DNA of 64,000 bases, from the NCBI RefSeq assembly GCF_000005505.3, contig NC_016131.3, positions 992,001-1,056,000 on the forward strand, in the 5' to 3' direction. Under the pieces are notes generated by a model, which saw nothing but the letters and a program-made list of their open reading frames with translations, made no database searches and was not told the origin of the DNA. Source of the stretch: Brachypodium distachyon (lineage: Eukaryota; Streptophyta; Magnoliopsida; Poales; Poaceae). Position 1 is the stretch's first letter. Each line of letters begins with the position of its first letter. Shown in pieces: positions 47,176 through 57,800 of the stretch. The translations under genes were made by a program, and so were the position numbers.

Positions 47176-47758
47176 ATGGCGCCGCCGCAGTTTTCCGCCC
47201 CACGCGCCAAGCCTTCCTCCTCCTCGTCCTCGTCGTCGGCCGGCGACAAGACGCCGCCTTATTTTCTCTCCCCCGCATTCAAGAGGATCGACCGCCCTCC
47301 GCCGCCGCCCTCCGCCGCCATCGGCGTCGGCGTCCAGGACCGCGGGGCCCAGAAGGAACCCGGCGGCGCGTCAGGGAGCTGCGGCGGGGTCGTCGTCGTC
47401 TTCGGCGCCGGCGCCGGCCCGTCAGGGAGCTGCGGCGGGGTCATCGTCGTCTTCGCCTCCGGCGGCGGCGTCGCGGCGGCTGGCGTCCGGCACGGCGGTG
47501 TACGTGCGCACGAGGTACGTGATGATCACGGAGAGGTGCTGGCTCCTGATCTGGCTGCCGGCGAGGGTGATCGCCGCCTGCAACCCCGACTACTGGACCA
47601 TCAAGTACTCTGCCGACCTCCACGCCATGTTCGCCGGTAAGATCTCCCGCGTCCGCGCGACCGACGTCCGCGAGGCGCCCGCGGGTCCTTCCTCTACCGC
47701 AGCGGCCGCCAACGCCAATGGCGGCCAGAGCCAGAGGCCGGCAGCGTCGACTAGCTAG
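47176..47758 (+). pseudogene. small Agenet/Tudor-like gene, copy 2 with N-terminal frameshift
   Basis: It opens MAPPQFSAPRAKPSSSSSSS, parallel to copy 1, but that frame runs off the alignment near 47310-47335. The conserved part continues in the +1 frame: PARQGAAAG..., RRLASGTAVYVRTRYVMITE, WLLIWLPARVIAACN, YWTIKYSADLHAMFAGKISR and the tail ending AAST then TAG. A 48-bp unit coding for (A)RQGAAAGSSSSS is duplicated in tandem at about 47369-47455. The core is as well preserved as in copy 1, so either the frameshift is recent, or a different start or a sequencing error explains it. The gene is preceded by an unusual C tract (about 47070-47088). Confidence 0.55.
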
Positions 47759-50593
47759 AAGCCGGGAAACGCCATATATGCTTGCTGTTGTTGTACCCAT
47801 GGGCCGATCGAGTGCACAGACTTGTTGTTGTTGTTGTACAATTGTTTATTTCGATCCGTTTCCTTGTGTTGACACCTGAGAATTTCATGTCGTCCCCGGA
47901 TGGGCGAGAACTGATGTGCAATAATGTTTGAGTTTTATCTCACAGGGAACTAATATGCTTGCTTGGTTGATCAGCTCTATATGTGTGTGTTTCAGTTTTG
48001 ATTCTTGTTGTTGCATGATCTTGCTTATGCATTCTGATCAACTGGAAGTTATTTTGGTAATCCTAGTTCAGAAAAAATTGTTCTTTAGGTTCAACTGTCT
48101 TTGTTTTCGAATTGCGTGATCTCGTTAGCAATCAGAAGCTAATGTTTTTATGTTTCATGGCTGGAATGTTTACTCTGTCAGGTCTAAATTTTTCAATGGT
48201 GTCAATATTGGTTTCTGTGATCTTCCATGTAAGTCCTTCTGCTCTTGAGTTTATTCTGGCTATATGTTCATTAGGTGCTGCGAGAAAGGGTCTCTACTTG
48301 CGATCATCATGTTCATTAGGTGCTGCTCATATGTTCCTGCAATTGATCAATACTTAAATTAAATACTTGCCATGCAATTAAGCTTGGACTCAGAGTCAGA
48401 TCGAGGTGCTAGCTTAGATGAAACACACGTACGATGGGTTCAGAAGGAAGTAGAGGACCTGTGCCAAATTAACAAAGCCTAGCCTGCCTGCTGGATGGGG
48501 TGCTACTGCCTGAAATGGATTTCACTCTTTAGTGTGCATATCATTTTTGTAGTAAAATTTGTAGTTTTGGTGTTTTTGAGTCTGTACGTGTGGATACTTT
48601 GCAACCACACGGGAAATTACTTATGGAATCATTACCACACGCCACCTTTTGTCGCTATCTTTCGAGGGAACCCTAGTCTCGGCCTCCCATCCACGACACT
48701 ATATATACACGTCGCATCACGGGAATAACACAATTTTTTTTTTATCATACCACGCTGTCTTATGCTCACTCTATTATTTGTGAGTAGTCCCCATACAGGT
48801 TACACGGTTTCTGTGATCTTCCGTGTAAGTTCTTTAGGTTCAACTGACTTTGTTTTCGAATTGCATGATCTTGTTTAGCAATCAGCAGCTAACGTTTTTA
48901 TGTTTCATGGCTAGAATATTTACTCCGTCAGGTCTAAATTCTTCAGCACTCGCAAAAAAAAAGGGTATAAATTCTTCAACGTTGTCAATATTGATTTCTG
49001 TGATCTTCCATCTAAGTTCTTCTGCACTTGAATTTATTCTCTCTTTTTTGCGGGGAAGCACTTGAATTTATTCTGGCTATATATCCTGCGAAAAAGGATC
49101 TCTACCTGCGATCATCATGTTCATTAGGTGCTGTTCATATGTTCCAGCAATTGATCAATACTTAAATTAAATACTTGGTACGCAAGCTTGGACTCAGAGT
49201 CAGAGGTGCTAGCTTATTGCTGAAACACACGTACGATGGGTTCAGAAGAAAGGAGAGGACCTGTGCCAAACAATGCCTAGCCTGCCTGCTGGGTGGGGTG
49301 CTACTACATGCGTTCTGTCCATGGAAAATCTCAAGAGGAAAGAAGGATTTTTTTTTTAGAAAGGAAAGAAGACGAATTGAATTTGGATCTCACATACATC
49401 CCCATACTCACCGGAAAGCTGTTCACAATTTTGTTCGACTATAGTTTTGTGGTATGAGAGCTCTTACGTTAGCTTCCGCGGAAAAACCAAATTAAGAGCT
49501 CTTATGTTAGAGGACACTAACAATTTTTGCAATCTACTCGCTCGGTCACAAAATAAGTGTCGCATATTTTTTTTCCCAAATGAGTGAATCTATACAACGC
49601 ATCTAAACAAAATTGCGACACTTATTTTAGGACGGACGTAGTAATTCATTTACATGCACCTAATATTCGTCACCCGAGTTATCCTAGATGTTGGATTAGT
49701 GAAGCTCCCAGCTGGTAGAATTTTTTTTCTTTCATCCAGTGTGCTGAAGAATTTACTTTACTCTGTTTTGGAACACAATGTAAAATAAGAAGCTCAAAAC
49801 GTAAGTACAGGGACGGGGGCTAGAACAAGCTGAAATGCATTTCACTCCTCAGTGTACATATCTTTTTTATAGTAAAATGATTGTTTTATTAGACTAATAT
49901 GTTAATGATGCCAAAAATTCATAGTTTTGATGTTTTTGAGTCTTTATGTGTGGATACTTTGCAATTACGGAAAATTACTTGTGGAATCATTAAGGGAAAG
50001 CTCTTCCAAGACCAGAACCGACAGAACTGGGGGCCACCTTGTGCCATGAGCCAGGCCCGCACTCCCGAGCCAAGTGCACCACACGGACCCCACCTTCAGT
50101 CGCCATCTTTCGAGGAAACCCTAGTCTCAGCCTCCCATCCACGACCATATATATACTCCAGAGAGATTATTCCTATATAATTAATGTATAGTATTTATTC
50201 AATACATTAGGTATATAGAACCCACGTTCTTTTGACTATGATTGATTGGACTGATATATATTTTGAGACACTAATAATTCCTCAGCAAGCGTCCATGTAT
50301 TTAACTAGCATATCAGTAACAAATCATATGAGCTGCCGCACAAGATTAAGATCACCGCAATGAAATTGCTAATTTTTTGTCTCCATGCTTTGTTTATAGA
50401 TTGATCTTGGTTTGATCATATTGCATCTGCTGATTGTATGGATCTTTGCCTTTTTATATCCAACCTGGCCAGGTTCAACGTTTTAACCAACGTCAGGCTG
50501 TAGTAATCTCAACTTTATGTTAGTATCATTGTTCTGTTTATCTTCAGTTATCTTAATAGAATCGTATAAGGAGCGAACGCTTGCTCCCGAGTA
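47759..50593. other. multiply duplicated non-coding region
   Basis: The 3' flank of the small gene recurs at about 48035-48360 and 48820-49165 (shared TTCAACTG..TTTGTTTTCGAATTGC, GTTTTTATGTTTCATGGCT and CTGTGATCTTCCAT). A second unit at about 48380-48490 recurs at 49185-49315 (AAGCTTGGACTCAGAGTCAG, CACACGTACGATGGGTTCAG). A third at about 48510-48720 recurs at 49830-50160 (ACCCTAGTCTC.GCCTCCCAT). The order of units is preserved, so a block of about 1 kb was copied and later interrupted. No protein-coding gene is evident. Confidence 0.65.
49535..49643. mobile_element. Stowaway MITE, diverged
   Basis: TACTCGCTCGGTCACAAAAT, AAGTGTCGCA ... TGCGACACTTATTTTAGGACGGACGTAGTA. Confidence 0.7.
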
Positions 50594-51186
50594 GGCCTGG
50601 CTAACGAGCATGCTCGACTCGTTAAGAGCTCGCTCGTTATGCTTGTTAACCTTAACGAACATCAAAGCCTGTTCGGCTCGGTTCGTTTACTGCTCGCGAG
50701 CGCTCGTTAGCGGTGAAAAAAATGGACAACATCTATGCAGAAAAAATGACAAGCAAAGCATGTGTACAACATTATATAATAAGTCCATAACAAATAAGAC
50801 TAATAACCATTACAGGCTACAACACAAATACTCATAAGACTAGCAACCATTACACAGCTTCGGTGTCCTCATACAGTACAATACAGAAGCACTAATAAGA
50901 CTAATATTACTTTGACGAGAGTACGAGACGAGGAGATTGGAGACCCGACCGACCTAACGAGTCTTGGGCTTGGGCCGCATTCAGGCAATTGGGCCGTTCG
51001 GAAGGGTGTGCTGGGCCTAACAAGTCGTGGGTTACTGTGTTTGGTTCGTCCACCAGATGCCAGATAACGAGCTAACGAGCATGCTCAAGAGTCTCGCTGG
51101 CTCGGCTTGTTAAGCTCTTTAGTGTTAACGAGTTTCAGGAGGTGCTCTAGTCTAACGAGCCGAGTACCAAACGAGTCGAGCTACTC
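50594..51186. mobile_element. short hAT-like element with CGAGC subterminal repeats
   Basis: Both ends are dense in AACGAGC/GCTCGTT motifs (e.g. CTAACGAGCATGCTCGACTC at the left, GAGCTAACGAGCATGCTCAA near the right). The centre is AT-rich without coding capacity. A possible 8-bp duplication with one mismatch, CCCGAGTA / TCCGAGTA, flanks it. The exact ends are uncertain. Confidence 0.55.
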
Positions 51187-51439
51187 TCCGAGTACTGAGT
51201 AAAATGTCCGCAGTGCCGTGCAACGAGCTAAAGTTTGCAGTGCCGTGGACTAAACCTGTCATTATGCAGGTAAGTTGCCACCGGGGCAGATCGAACCAAA
51301 GTTGCCTACATGACATATGACATGGCGCGATCGCAGCCACGTCTTCCTGACCAACAGAGACCTGGAGTAATGGCGAAAGTTCTCTCCATCATTATCTTAA
51401 TTTGCTGATCGGATCAACTAGGCAAGCAATCAACGTGCC

Positions 51440-51545
51440 AATATCCTAAGATGTGGTGTCATCATAGTGCAAGCTAGTAACATGCGAAGAACGATGAAAG
51501 CTTACCATCTTCAGAAGAGAAAAAATTATTTGGCATACTACTAGT
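51440..51545 (+). promoter_or_regulatory. protease-cluster promoter module, copy 1
   Basis: Contains CCTAAGATGTGGTGTCATCA, ATGCGAAGAACGATGAAAGC and TTACCATCTTCAGAAGAGAA. Closely matching modules are at 55392-55485 (+), 58325-58395 (+), about 57690-57770 (-) and about 60690-60770 (-). Confidence 0.6.
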
Positions 51546-51649
51546 TGTGCCAATGCCATCAGTGCAAAGATCCGAAGAACACTGTATATATTCAAGGACC
51601 GTGCCACAGCATCGATAGCAGAGACACACGTACTCGATCTATCGGTTCA

Positions 51650-52570
51650 ATGGCAATGGCCGCGAGAGCAGTGCTGGCCGCCGCCGTTCTGAGCGTCTTC
51701 CTAGTCGTCGTGGTGTCCTCTTCTCCGGCGCCGGCGCCGCCCTTCACGGAGCACGGCGGCGACTTGAGCGACATGAGCAGCGAGGAGCTCAATGCCGCCG
51801 GCTATGGCGGCTGCGTCTACCCCGAGAACAACGCTACGCCGCCCCATGACGACAACAACAACATCAATGGCGGCGTGCAGGAGGACGCGTGGCTGGAGCC
51901 GCCGGCGCAGAAGGACTGGCGCGTGGAGGGCGCCGTGGCGGCCGTCAAGAACCAGAACCCGTGCAGCAGCTGCTGGGCTTTCGCGGCGACGGCTGCCGTG
52001 GAGTCCCTGGTGGCCATCAAGACCGGCAGCCTCGTAGCCCTCTCGGAGCAGCAACTCGTCGACTGCGACACCGCCAAGCCCAACATCGGCTGCGGCGGCG
52101 GTCTCAGGTCGAACGCCTTCAAGTACATCGCCGCCCAGGGGCTGACATCCCAAGAACACTACCCGTACGAGGGCAGCCAGGGCACGTGCGAGGTGGACTT
52201 CGAGACGCCAGTCTTTGCCCGCATCAACGGCTACGCCTTCGTGCCGCCCAACGACGGCGACGCCATGCTTAGGCGGGTGGCGCTGCAGCCAGTGGCGACG
52301 ATCATCCACATCAGCAAGACGGTCATGATGCGGTACCACGGCGGCGTCTTCAAGGGGCCGTGCGGCAGCAACCGCATGTGGCACGCCATGACCGTGGTCG
52401 GCTACGGCAGCCACCAAGGCGACGGGGACTACTGGGTGGTGAGGAACTCGTGGGGGACGCGCTGGGGCGAGGGTGGGTATATGCACATCAGCCGCGACGG
52501 CGGCGGCAAGTCCGGGGTCTGCGGCATCCTCTACAACGCTATGTACCCTCTCTGGGGGAAAAGTCTCTAG
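51650..52570 (+). CDS. papain-like cysteine protease lacking the I29 propeptide
   Basis: Intronless, 306 residues. Signal peptide MAMAARAVLAAAVLSVFLVVVV, then a short linker (PFTEHGGDLSDMSSEELNAA) that joins directly to the mature enzyme. The mature domain begins near PPAQKDWRVEGAVAAVKNQN. The oxyanion Gln is Q102, the catalytic Cys C108 (CSSCWAF), His H245 (MWHAMTVVGYG) and Asn N266 (VRNSWGTRWGEGGY). GCGGG and the YPYEG region are present. Compared with the full-length relative at 59297-60463, about 75 residues carrying the ERFNIN-type inhibitor are missing, leaving both sides in frame. The enzyme (family C1A, secreted or vacuolar) would be made without its usual chaperone and inhibitor, so it may be inactive, aided in trans, or non-functional. 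The start is the first ATG of the signal peptide, preceded by GGTTCA. Confidence 0.85.
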   Translation: MAMAARAVLAAAVLSVFLVVVVSSSPAPAPPFTEHGGDLSDMSSEELNAAGYGGCVYPENNATPPHDDNNNINGGVQEDAWLEPPAQKDWRVEGAVAAVKNQNPCSSCWAFAATAAVESLVAIKTGSLVALSEQQLVDCDTAKPNIGCGGGLRSNAFKYIAAQGLTSQEHYPYEGSQGTCEVDFETPVFARINGYAFVPPNDGDAMLRRVALQPVATIIHISKTVMMRYHGGVFKGPCGSNRMWHAMTVVGYGSHQGDGDYWVVRNSWGTRWGEGGYMHISRDGGGKSGVCGILYNAMYPLWGKSL

Positions 52571-53751
52571 CCCCGAAATAAGCAATTACTTGTCCATGCA
52601 TTGCAAACTTGCAATGGAACGACAAAATAAAATGATACACTTGAATACATGTATCAAAACTTCCTCTATTTGGTCTTATTTGACGACCACCAAACATCTT
52701 TTAAAAAAGGTTTCTTCCGAAGATAACAACATTTAGAATACAACATCCATCAAGGACAAAAAAAGATAAAAACATATAGTTAGTTTTCCTTCATTTACTA
52801 ATTGCTATGCCTACCTATATTTTTACCTTGTCTTTACCGGAAAAAAAAAGATGTGGATGCAAATACAGCGATTAACTGAATATTGCCAAACTTAGAATGA
52901 GGAATATCTTGCCTCGCCATCATATTCTTTTCTTGAAAGAACTTCTGGCGCTATCTATGCCGGAGTGCCAACTGTTGATTTGGTTTAGAATGCAGCAAAA
53001 GCAGACTGAAAACCACAAAGGCCAAGTTGATAAGTAATTTTAGCACAAGGAAAGAAAATGTTGAGAACATCAACTATTATATTAGCACCTTAGAGTAATC
53101 AAAGTCGCAGATTTTCACAAAGAGGTGTTGGGCTCGCATCGACGAGGGTGTTTTCCAGTTTAAGATCAAGGTGACAAATTTCCTGCATTGGCAGTATCAG
53201 TTCATGGATACTTGAGTTTCTTCTATTTGTTTCCTATGAAGATTTTCAACAAGCAAAACGTACCATGGAGTGGCAGTAGTTGAATCCTGAAAGTAGCTGC
53301 TGAAAGAAGTACCTCGCCTATCAAGATGAATAGCAAACCAATCACATCTACTGATAGCATAGATTGTTCAGAATAAGTAAGACAAGGCTGAATCTTATCA
53401 GAACTCTTTGCAATGTTAAGATTATTCACAGCAAATCTTATCAAGAGTTTTTTTCCACATATAAAAACAATAATAATCTTGGATAAAACATTGAGACATT
53501 GATGTAACTTGTAGATAGAAGAAATGTGCATTATCCTCTTGTAAAGATGACTGGACATTTGGTGGTCGACACCTTTTTCCAGAATATAGAACAGATTGCA
53601 CAAGAGGTATTTTTCTCTAGCAAACGCAATGCAGAAAATAGAAGTTTACGAACCTTGCCTTCAAAAGGAAAGAAGACGAATGGGATCTCATCTACTCCCC
53701 AATTCTCTCAACTGATGAATCCCGTCCGTTGGGTTGCGGCAGCTAGCGGAG
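52571..53751. other. spacer between protease and I29 gene
   Basis: AT-rich with no recognisable gene or repeat. A minus-strand open stretch at 53223-53603 shows no domain. Confidence 0.5.
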
Positions 53752-54072
53752 ATGAGGCGGAGCTCCTACACGGCGGCTCCCATGGCGGCGGCGGCGTTGC
53801 TGCTGCTGCTGGTGTCGCTGGCGGCGGTGGCAGACGGGGGGGAGGGGAGAAGCGAGGAGGAGACGCGGCGGATGTTCTTGGAGTGGATGGCGACCCACGG
53901 CAAGACGTACTCCTCCGCCGGCGAGGAGGAGCGCCGCTACGCGGTGTTCAAGGGCAACCTCCGCCTCATCGACCAGCACAACGCCGCCGCCGACGCCGGG
54001 GTCCATTCGTACCGCCTCGGCCTCAACAGCTTCAGCGACCTCACCCACGAGGAGTTCGGCGCTTTCTGCTGA
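53752..54072 (+). CDS. stand-alone I29 (cathepsin propeptide inhibitor) protein
   Basis: 106 residues from ATG (GAGATGAGG) to TGA. After a short basic start comes the signal-like segment MAAAALLLLLVSLAAVADGG (11-30). The I29 domain follows: RRMFLEWMATHGKTYSSAGE, the ERFNIN-like run ERRYAVFKGNLRLIDQHN, then YRLGLNSFSDLTHEEFGAFC. It stops where a protease would normally continue, and the TGA lies just before a GT donor (TGAGGTAATT). No mature protease domain follows within the next 1.5 kb. It could be a truncated protease or a free inhibitor or foldase, comparable in plan to animal CTLA-2-type propeptide proteins. It is not a close sibling of the neighbouring proteases: its sequence resembles generic plant C1A propeptides more than theirs. 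Confidence 0.65.
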   Translation: MRRSSYTAAPMAAAALLLLLVSLAAVADGGEGRSEEETRRMFLEWMATHGKTYSSAGEEERRYAVFKGNLRLIDQHNAAADAGVHSYRLGLNSFSDLTHEEFGAFC

Positions 54073-54965
54073 GGTAATTGATTAATAAGCACCCATCTCG
54101 TCTCGCTCTTCTCTTTCTACTCCCTCCGTTTTTAAAGGTTTTAGTGCAATTAGGAACGGAGGGAGTAATTGGTAAGTGATTCCTTGATTTCTTTATCCAT
54201 TTGCATCAAAGTGGCCGGAGGAGGAACGGTAATAGGGTTTCAGCATCCATAAACAAGTACAGAGGGACATGATATGAAACCGTTTAGGCGTTTACAAATA
54301 AAATTTCTTGGTAGGATATGTTAGCTGATTATACAATATTCTAGAGTTAACCAAAAGTATGTGAGGATTTTTAGTAACATCTGGGTATGATTAGCCTGGC
54401 AACTCATTCTGCTTACTACTGTAACCTTCAGTTCTTACATCAGGATTTGTTTTTTGTGACTTGGATTTTCCTTTTCTCGACATGGGGAAGATACTCCTGA
54501 CTTTTTAATTAAGTGGGTGAGTCCTCCAACCCACCATTGCACCACAGGAGACTTCTCAAATTGAGTGATTCTATTACCGACCGATGTGCAGTATGGAAGA
54601 GAATCGATCAAGAGAGTTTGGTTTTATGGTTGATGAATGTAATAGAAGGAAAAAAAACATTTTTTTCAAGCAGGTTCATCAAACATGGACATTAAGTTTC
54701 TCTGCGTTTGGGCCGAAACAAGATTAACTCAAGGGGAAAAGGAAAGAAAAATCATAGCGTGCTACTAGTCGCTGGTGAACCCATATGTCGTTTTTTCTTT
54801 TATTGACGATGTCACCATCTGTTGTCATTTGACATGATGCCAAATAGCCTCTTGGAAACATTCCTGTTGGTTGCAGACTAGCAGCGGTTCCTCTGCATTA
54901 TCATCACTGTCAAGCCATTACAAGATTGATTTTTTTATTCTCATTCATTACTTTTTACTACTTAG
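54073..54965. other. AT-rich, possible intron of the I29 gene
   Basis: No coding content. It would be an 890-bp intron if the I29 exon and the exon-like block at 54966 belong together. Confidence 0.35.
54118..54167. mobile_element. very short Stowaway remnant
   Basis: TACTCCCTCCGTTTTTAAAG ... AGGAACGGAGGGAGTA, 50 bp, ends intact and centre deleted. Confidence 0.8.
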
Positions 54966-55108
54966 GTGCCATCCCTGAAGAAAGTCTGGATGTAGCACCA
55001 TTAGCTGAAGCACAGGTGGAGCTGAATATGGTACTTGTGTGTGTTGCTGGAAGTCTTTTAGCTTTGGCAATTTTAGTGTCGATTGCTTGTGTAATAAAAC
55101 TGATATGA
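54966..55108 (+). CDS. exon-like block encoding a transmembrane tail
   Basis: After a CTTAG acceptor the frame reads GAIPEESLDVAPLAEAQVEL, then the hydrophobic helix NMVLVCVAGSLLALAILVSI, then ACVIKLI and TGA. It looks like the last exon of a single-pass membrane protein. Its upstream exons are not identified. Joining it to the I29 exon would need readthrough of the TGA at 54070-54072. Confidence 0.35.
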
Positions 55109-55665
55109 AAATGTATGCATCTCCAGAAGATGAAATGAGAAAGCAAATCCAGTGAGAAAGATTGTTCAGATGTATGCAAGATACAAGTAAAGCATGAATG
55201 AATAAACTTCTGGCTGCAGCATTACAACCGCACGGACACATAACCAAAGTTGCCTGCAGAACACGCGATCGCAGCCACATCTTCCCGATCAGCAGAGTAT
55301 TTGCTCCAGGAGACCAAATGGCGAAAGTTCTATCCTTCGGTGTCTTAATTTGCTGATCGGGTCAACTAGGCAAGCAATTAACGTCCCAATTTCCTAAAAT
55401 GCGGTGTCATCACAGTGCAAGTAATATGCGAAGAACGTGGAAAGCTTACCATCTTCAGAAGAGAAACATTATTTGGGATCCTGGATGATCAACTACTTCC
55501 TAAGATGCGTTGTGCCAATGCCATCAGCGCAAAGATCTGAAGAACAAATGTATATATGGAAAGCTGTATACTGGATCGATCCCAATGACCGGACTGGCCT
55601 GTATATATTCAAGGACCGTGCCACAGCCTCGATATCATCTCAAAGCAAAGACACGTACTGATTCA

Positions 55666-55786
55666 ATGGCAATGGCGGCGAGAGCACTGCTGGCTGCCCT
55701 GCGGCAACAACACCGACTGGCACGCCATGACGATCGTCGGCTACGGCCCCAGCGACCGCAGCGGGGGCTACTGGCTGGTGAATTAG
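55666..55786 (+). pseudogene. cysteine protease pseudogene, core deleted
   Basis: It keeps the start of the signal peptide (MAMAARALLAA), then jumps to the region of the catalytic His (CGNNTDWHAMTIVGYG, then GGYWLVN and TAG). About 250 residues, including the catalytic Cys, are gone and the two pieces are in different frames. The upstream 400 bp (55250-55665) closely match the flank of the protease at 51650, so it is a duplicate that lost its middle. Confidence 0.85.
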
Positions 55787-55889
55787 CGATTTTGATCTCA
55801 TAACTCACGATGCGGCCAAAAAGCAATGAAGTTTCAGAATCCATAACCGCGGCACAACCACCAGCACAAAATCCTGATAAACGGCACAG

Positions 55890-57115
55890 GTGTGGAAACA
55901 CGTAAGCAATTCTGATTTAGATACCAAAGGCTTGAACATGAATATAGACACTCCATTACCTGTGGACTTCCCACCAACCAGGACTGTTTTTTCGAACAGC
56001 AAGAACAGGTTCTACAGACTTCACAGTACACCTGCAGTGTATCACCCGATGGATCTAAAAGCAGTGTGGCTCGCTAATCAGCTCCCTCGCAAGAATAGTA
56101 GAGCCAGCTTTGTGAGATTCTTTAGTGTTCTTGTTTATCCTTGTGAGAACAGCCTAAGCAAACAAAACATATGCAGATATTAAACTTCAGAGGTATTGCT
56201 AGGACTACAGAGCTCAAGGCTGACTAACTAAAAGTAACAATCAGCAATAATGCATCTACCGTTATTTTCTTTCCAGATAACTAAATGAACAACATCAGGC
56301 TGAAAAATTGCAATTTAAGACAATGACTTATATTGCTGAAACTTCAGGATACATATAGCTTTTTTGGTCTTAGACTTCTTATGGTACAAAACCAAGAATA
56401 TTTGCATCAAAACAGTCAGGCAGTACAGTGGAACTTCATTCCAGCTGAGAGTCAAGTGCTAGCCCAAAATGACAGTGTACACTAACGAAATCACAACAAC
56501 ATTCATGTGGCAAGTAGCCAAATCAAGCACTTGGTCTCCTTTCTCTCTATCTTGCTAATTTCACGAGAAGATAAAACGTGAATTCACATAGTTCAACGAG
56601 CCACTACAGCATCGTTTCACCTATCTGCAACTTGATGGTTGTGCGTCGGTCATATTGTTAAAGATGATGTTTTTCATTGTAAACTATCAGATGATAATGT
56701 TTCCAGAGCAACTGCCTAGTGCAAAGTACAGATATTCTTCCAAACAATTATTCATACGGAGTACAAACCACATTGTATATCGCAGTTAAATCTCAGGACG
56801 CGATAAATTTCCAAACAAGTAGCACGACGGAGGCGGAAGTTACCTTGTGGAGGCGGTCCTAGCCGGCGTCGTTGGGGAGGGAAGCGGCGGGGATAGAGCG
56901 CTGGCGGGAGAACGGCGCGGCGGCGGCCCCGGCGCGAGGACGGCTAATAAGTGGCAGAAGCGGCCATATATGGGAGGAGGATGAGGCAAGACGAGGTACT
57001 GGTGGGGCGCTCCCAGCTTCTGCAGCCAGCGCTGGGAAGAGGCAGGGGTTCTGTCGATGGCGAGCTCCTCGCGGTGCAGGAGCTCCGCCGCCGCCCCGTC
57101 CGTACCGCTCGCCAT
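55890..57115 (-). pseudogene. possible minus-strand gene relic, unknown
   Basis: A GC-rich first exon (57115 to about 56845) encodes MASGTDGAAAELLHREELAI, then DRTPASSQRWLQKLGAPHQY, and ends at an AAG|GTAAC donor. A candidate second exon starts at 56153 after TTAG: AVLTRINKNTKESHKAGSTI, LARELISEPHCF, then a stop. A third open stretch near 56000-55970 follows an acceptor and ends at CACAG|GTAATG. The pieces have plausible splice sites, but I cannot assemble a continuous product or name a family. Confidence 0.3.
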
Positions 57116-57238
57116 CCGCTTGCGGGGATTGGGGAACTGCGGACAGAGGCAGAGAAGGCGGGGAGGATATGGGATTTCAGAAATGCAAAGTTTTTTAGAT
57201 ACCAAGACCTCAGCAGGCACTTCGTAATCAATCTATAA

Positions 57239-57286
57239 TACTTTCTGCGTCCAGATCGAAGTCACTTGTTTCCGGACAGGAGAGTA
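57239..57286. mobile_element. short Stowaway remnant
   Basis: TACTTTCTGCGTCCAGATCG, AAGTCACTTGTTTCCGGACAGGAGAGTA. Ends recognisable, centre lost. Confidence 0.55.
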
Positions 57287-57689
57287 TTATTTCGCACCTA
57301 ACTCTACCAACAAATCGTTTTCGAAAGACATTTCATGAGGTATCGGCCGCAACCTAGCGAAACTACTTCTCCGCATGGAACTCGGACTTGTAGTTCGAAA
57401 CATAATCGGACAACTCGAGCCTCTTTTTCTTTTTTACGGGACGAGCCCCTCTTTTTTTCTTTACGGGATGAGCCCTTCTCTTTCTCTTTGAGTTGATATA
57501 TATTACTTCCTCTGTTAGTATGGAACGCATGTTTTAAGTGAGGACGTCCCCAACTGTGATTGCAAAAAACAACTTTCACGGGTAACTTCTCTGTGTAATG
57601 GCTACTAGCATATAAAATATAAAGTAGTAAGTATGATATTTTGTAAATTGATGGTCGGTTTCGTATCCAGTGAAACCCTGCGTAGGTTG

Positions 57690-57800
57690 TGGACTTCTAA
57701 AGATGGAAGCCTTCTGTTCTTCTTGCAGTGCTGATGACGCCATATTTTAGGAATTGACACGTCGCTTGCCTAATTGATCGAATCAGCAAATTATATAACC
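57690..57800 (-). promoter_or_regulatory. protease promoter module relic, copy 4
   Basis: The plus strand reads GATGGAAGCCTTCTGTTCTT, GCTGATGACGCCATATTTTA and GGAATTGACACG, the inverse of the modules at 51440 and 55392. It has no protease coding sequence next to it, so a gene copy was probably lost here. Confidence 0.45.

Noticed and set aside
51701..52585. Long antisense frame opposite the protease at 51650
   Set aside because: Composition is His/Val/Ala-rich from antisense of GC-rich codons, without any domain.
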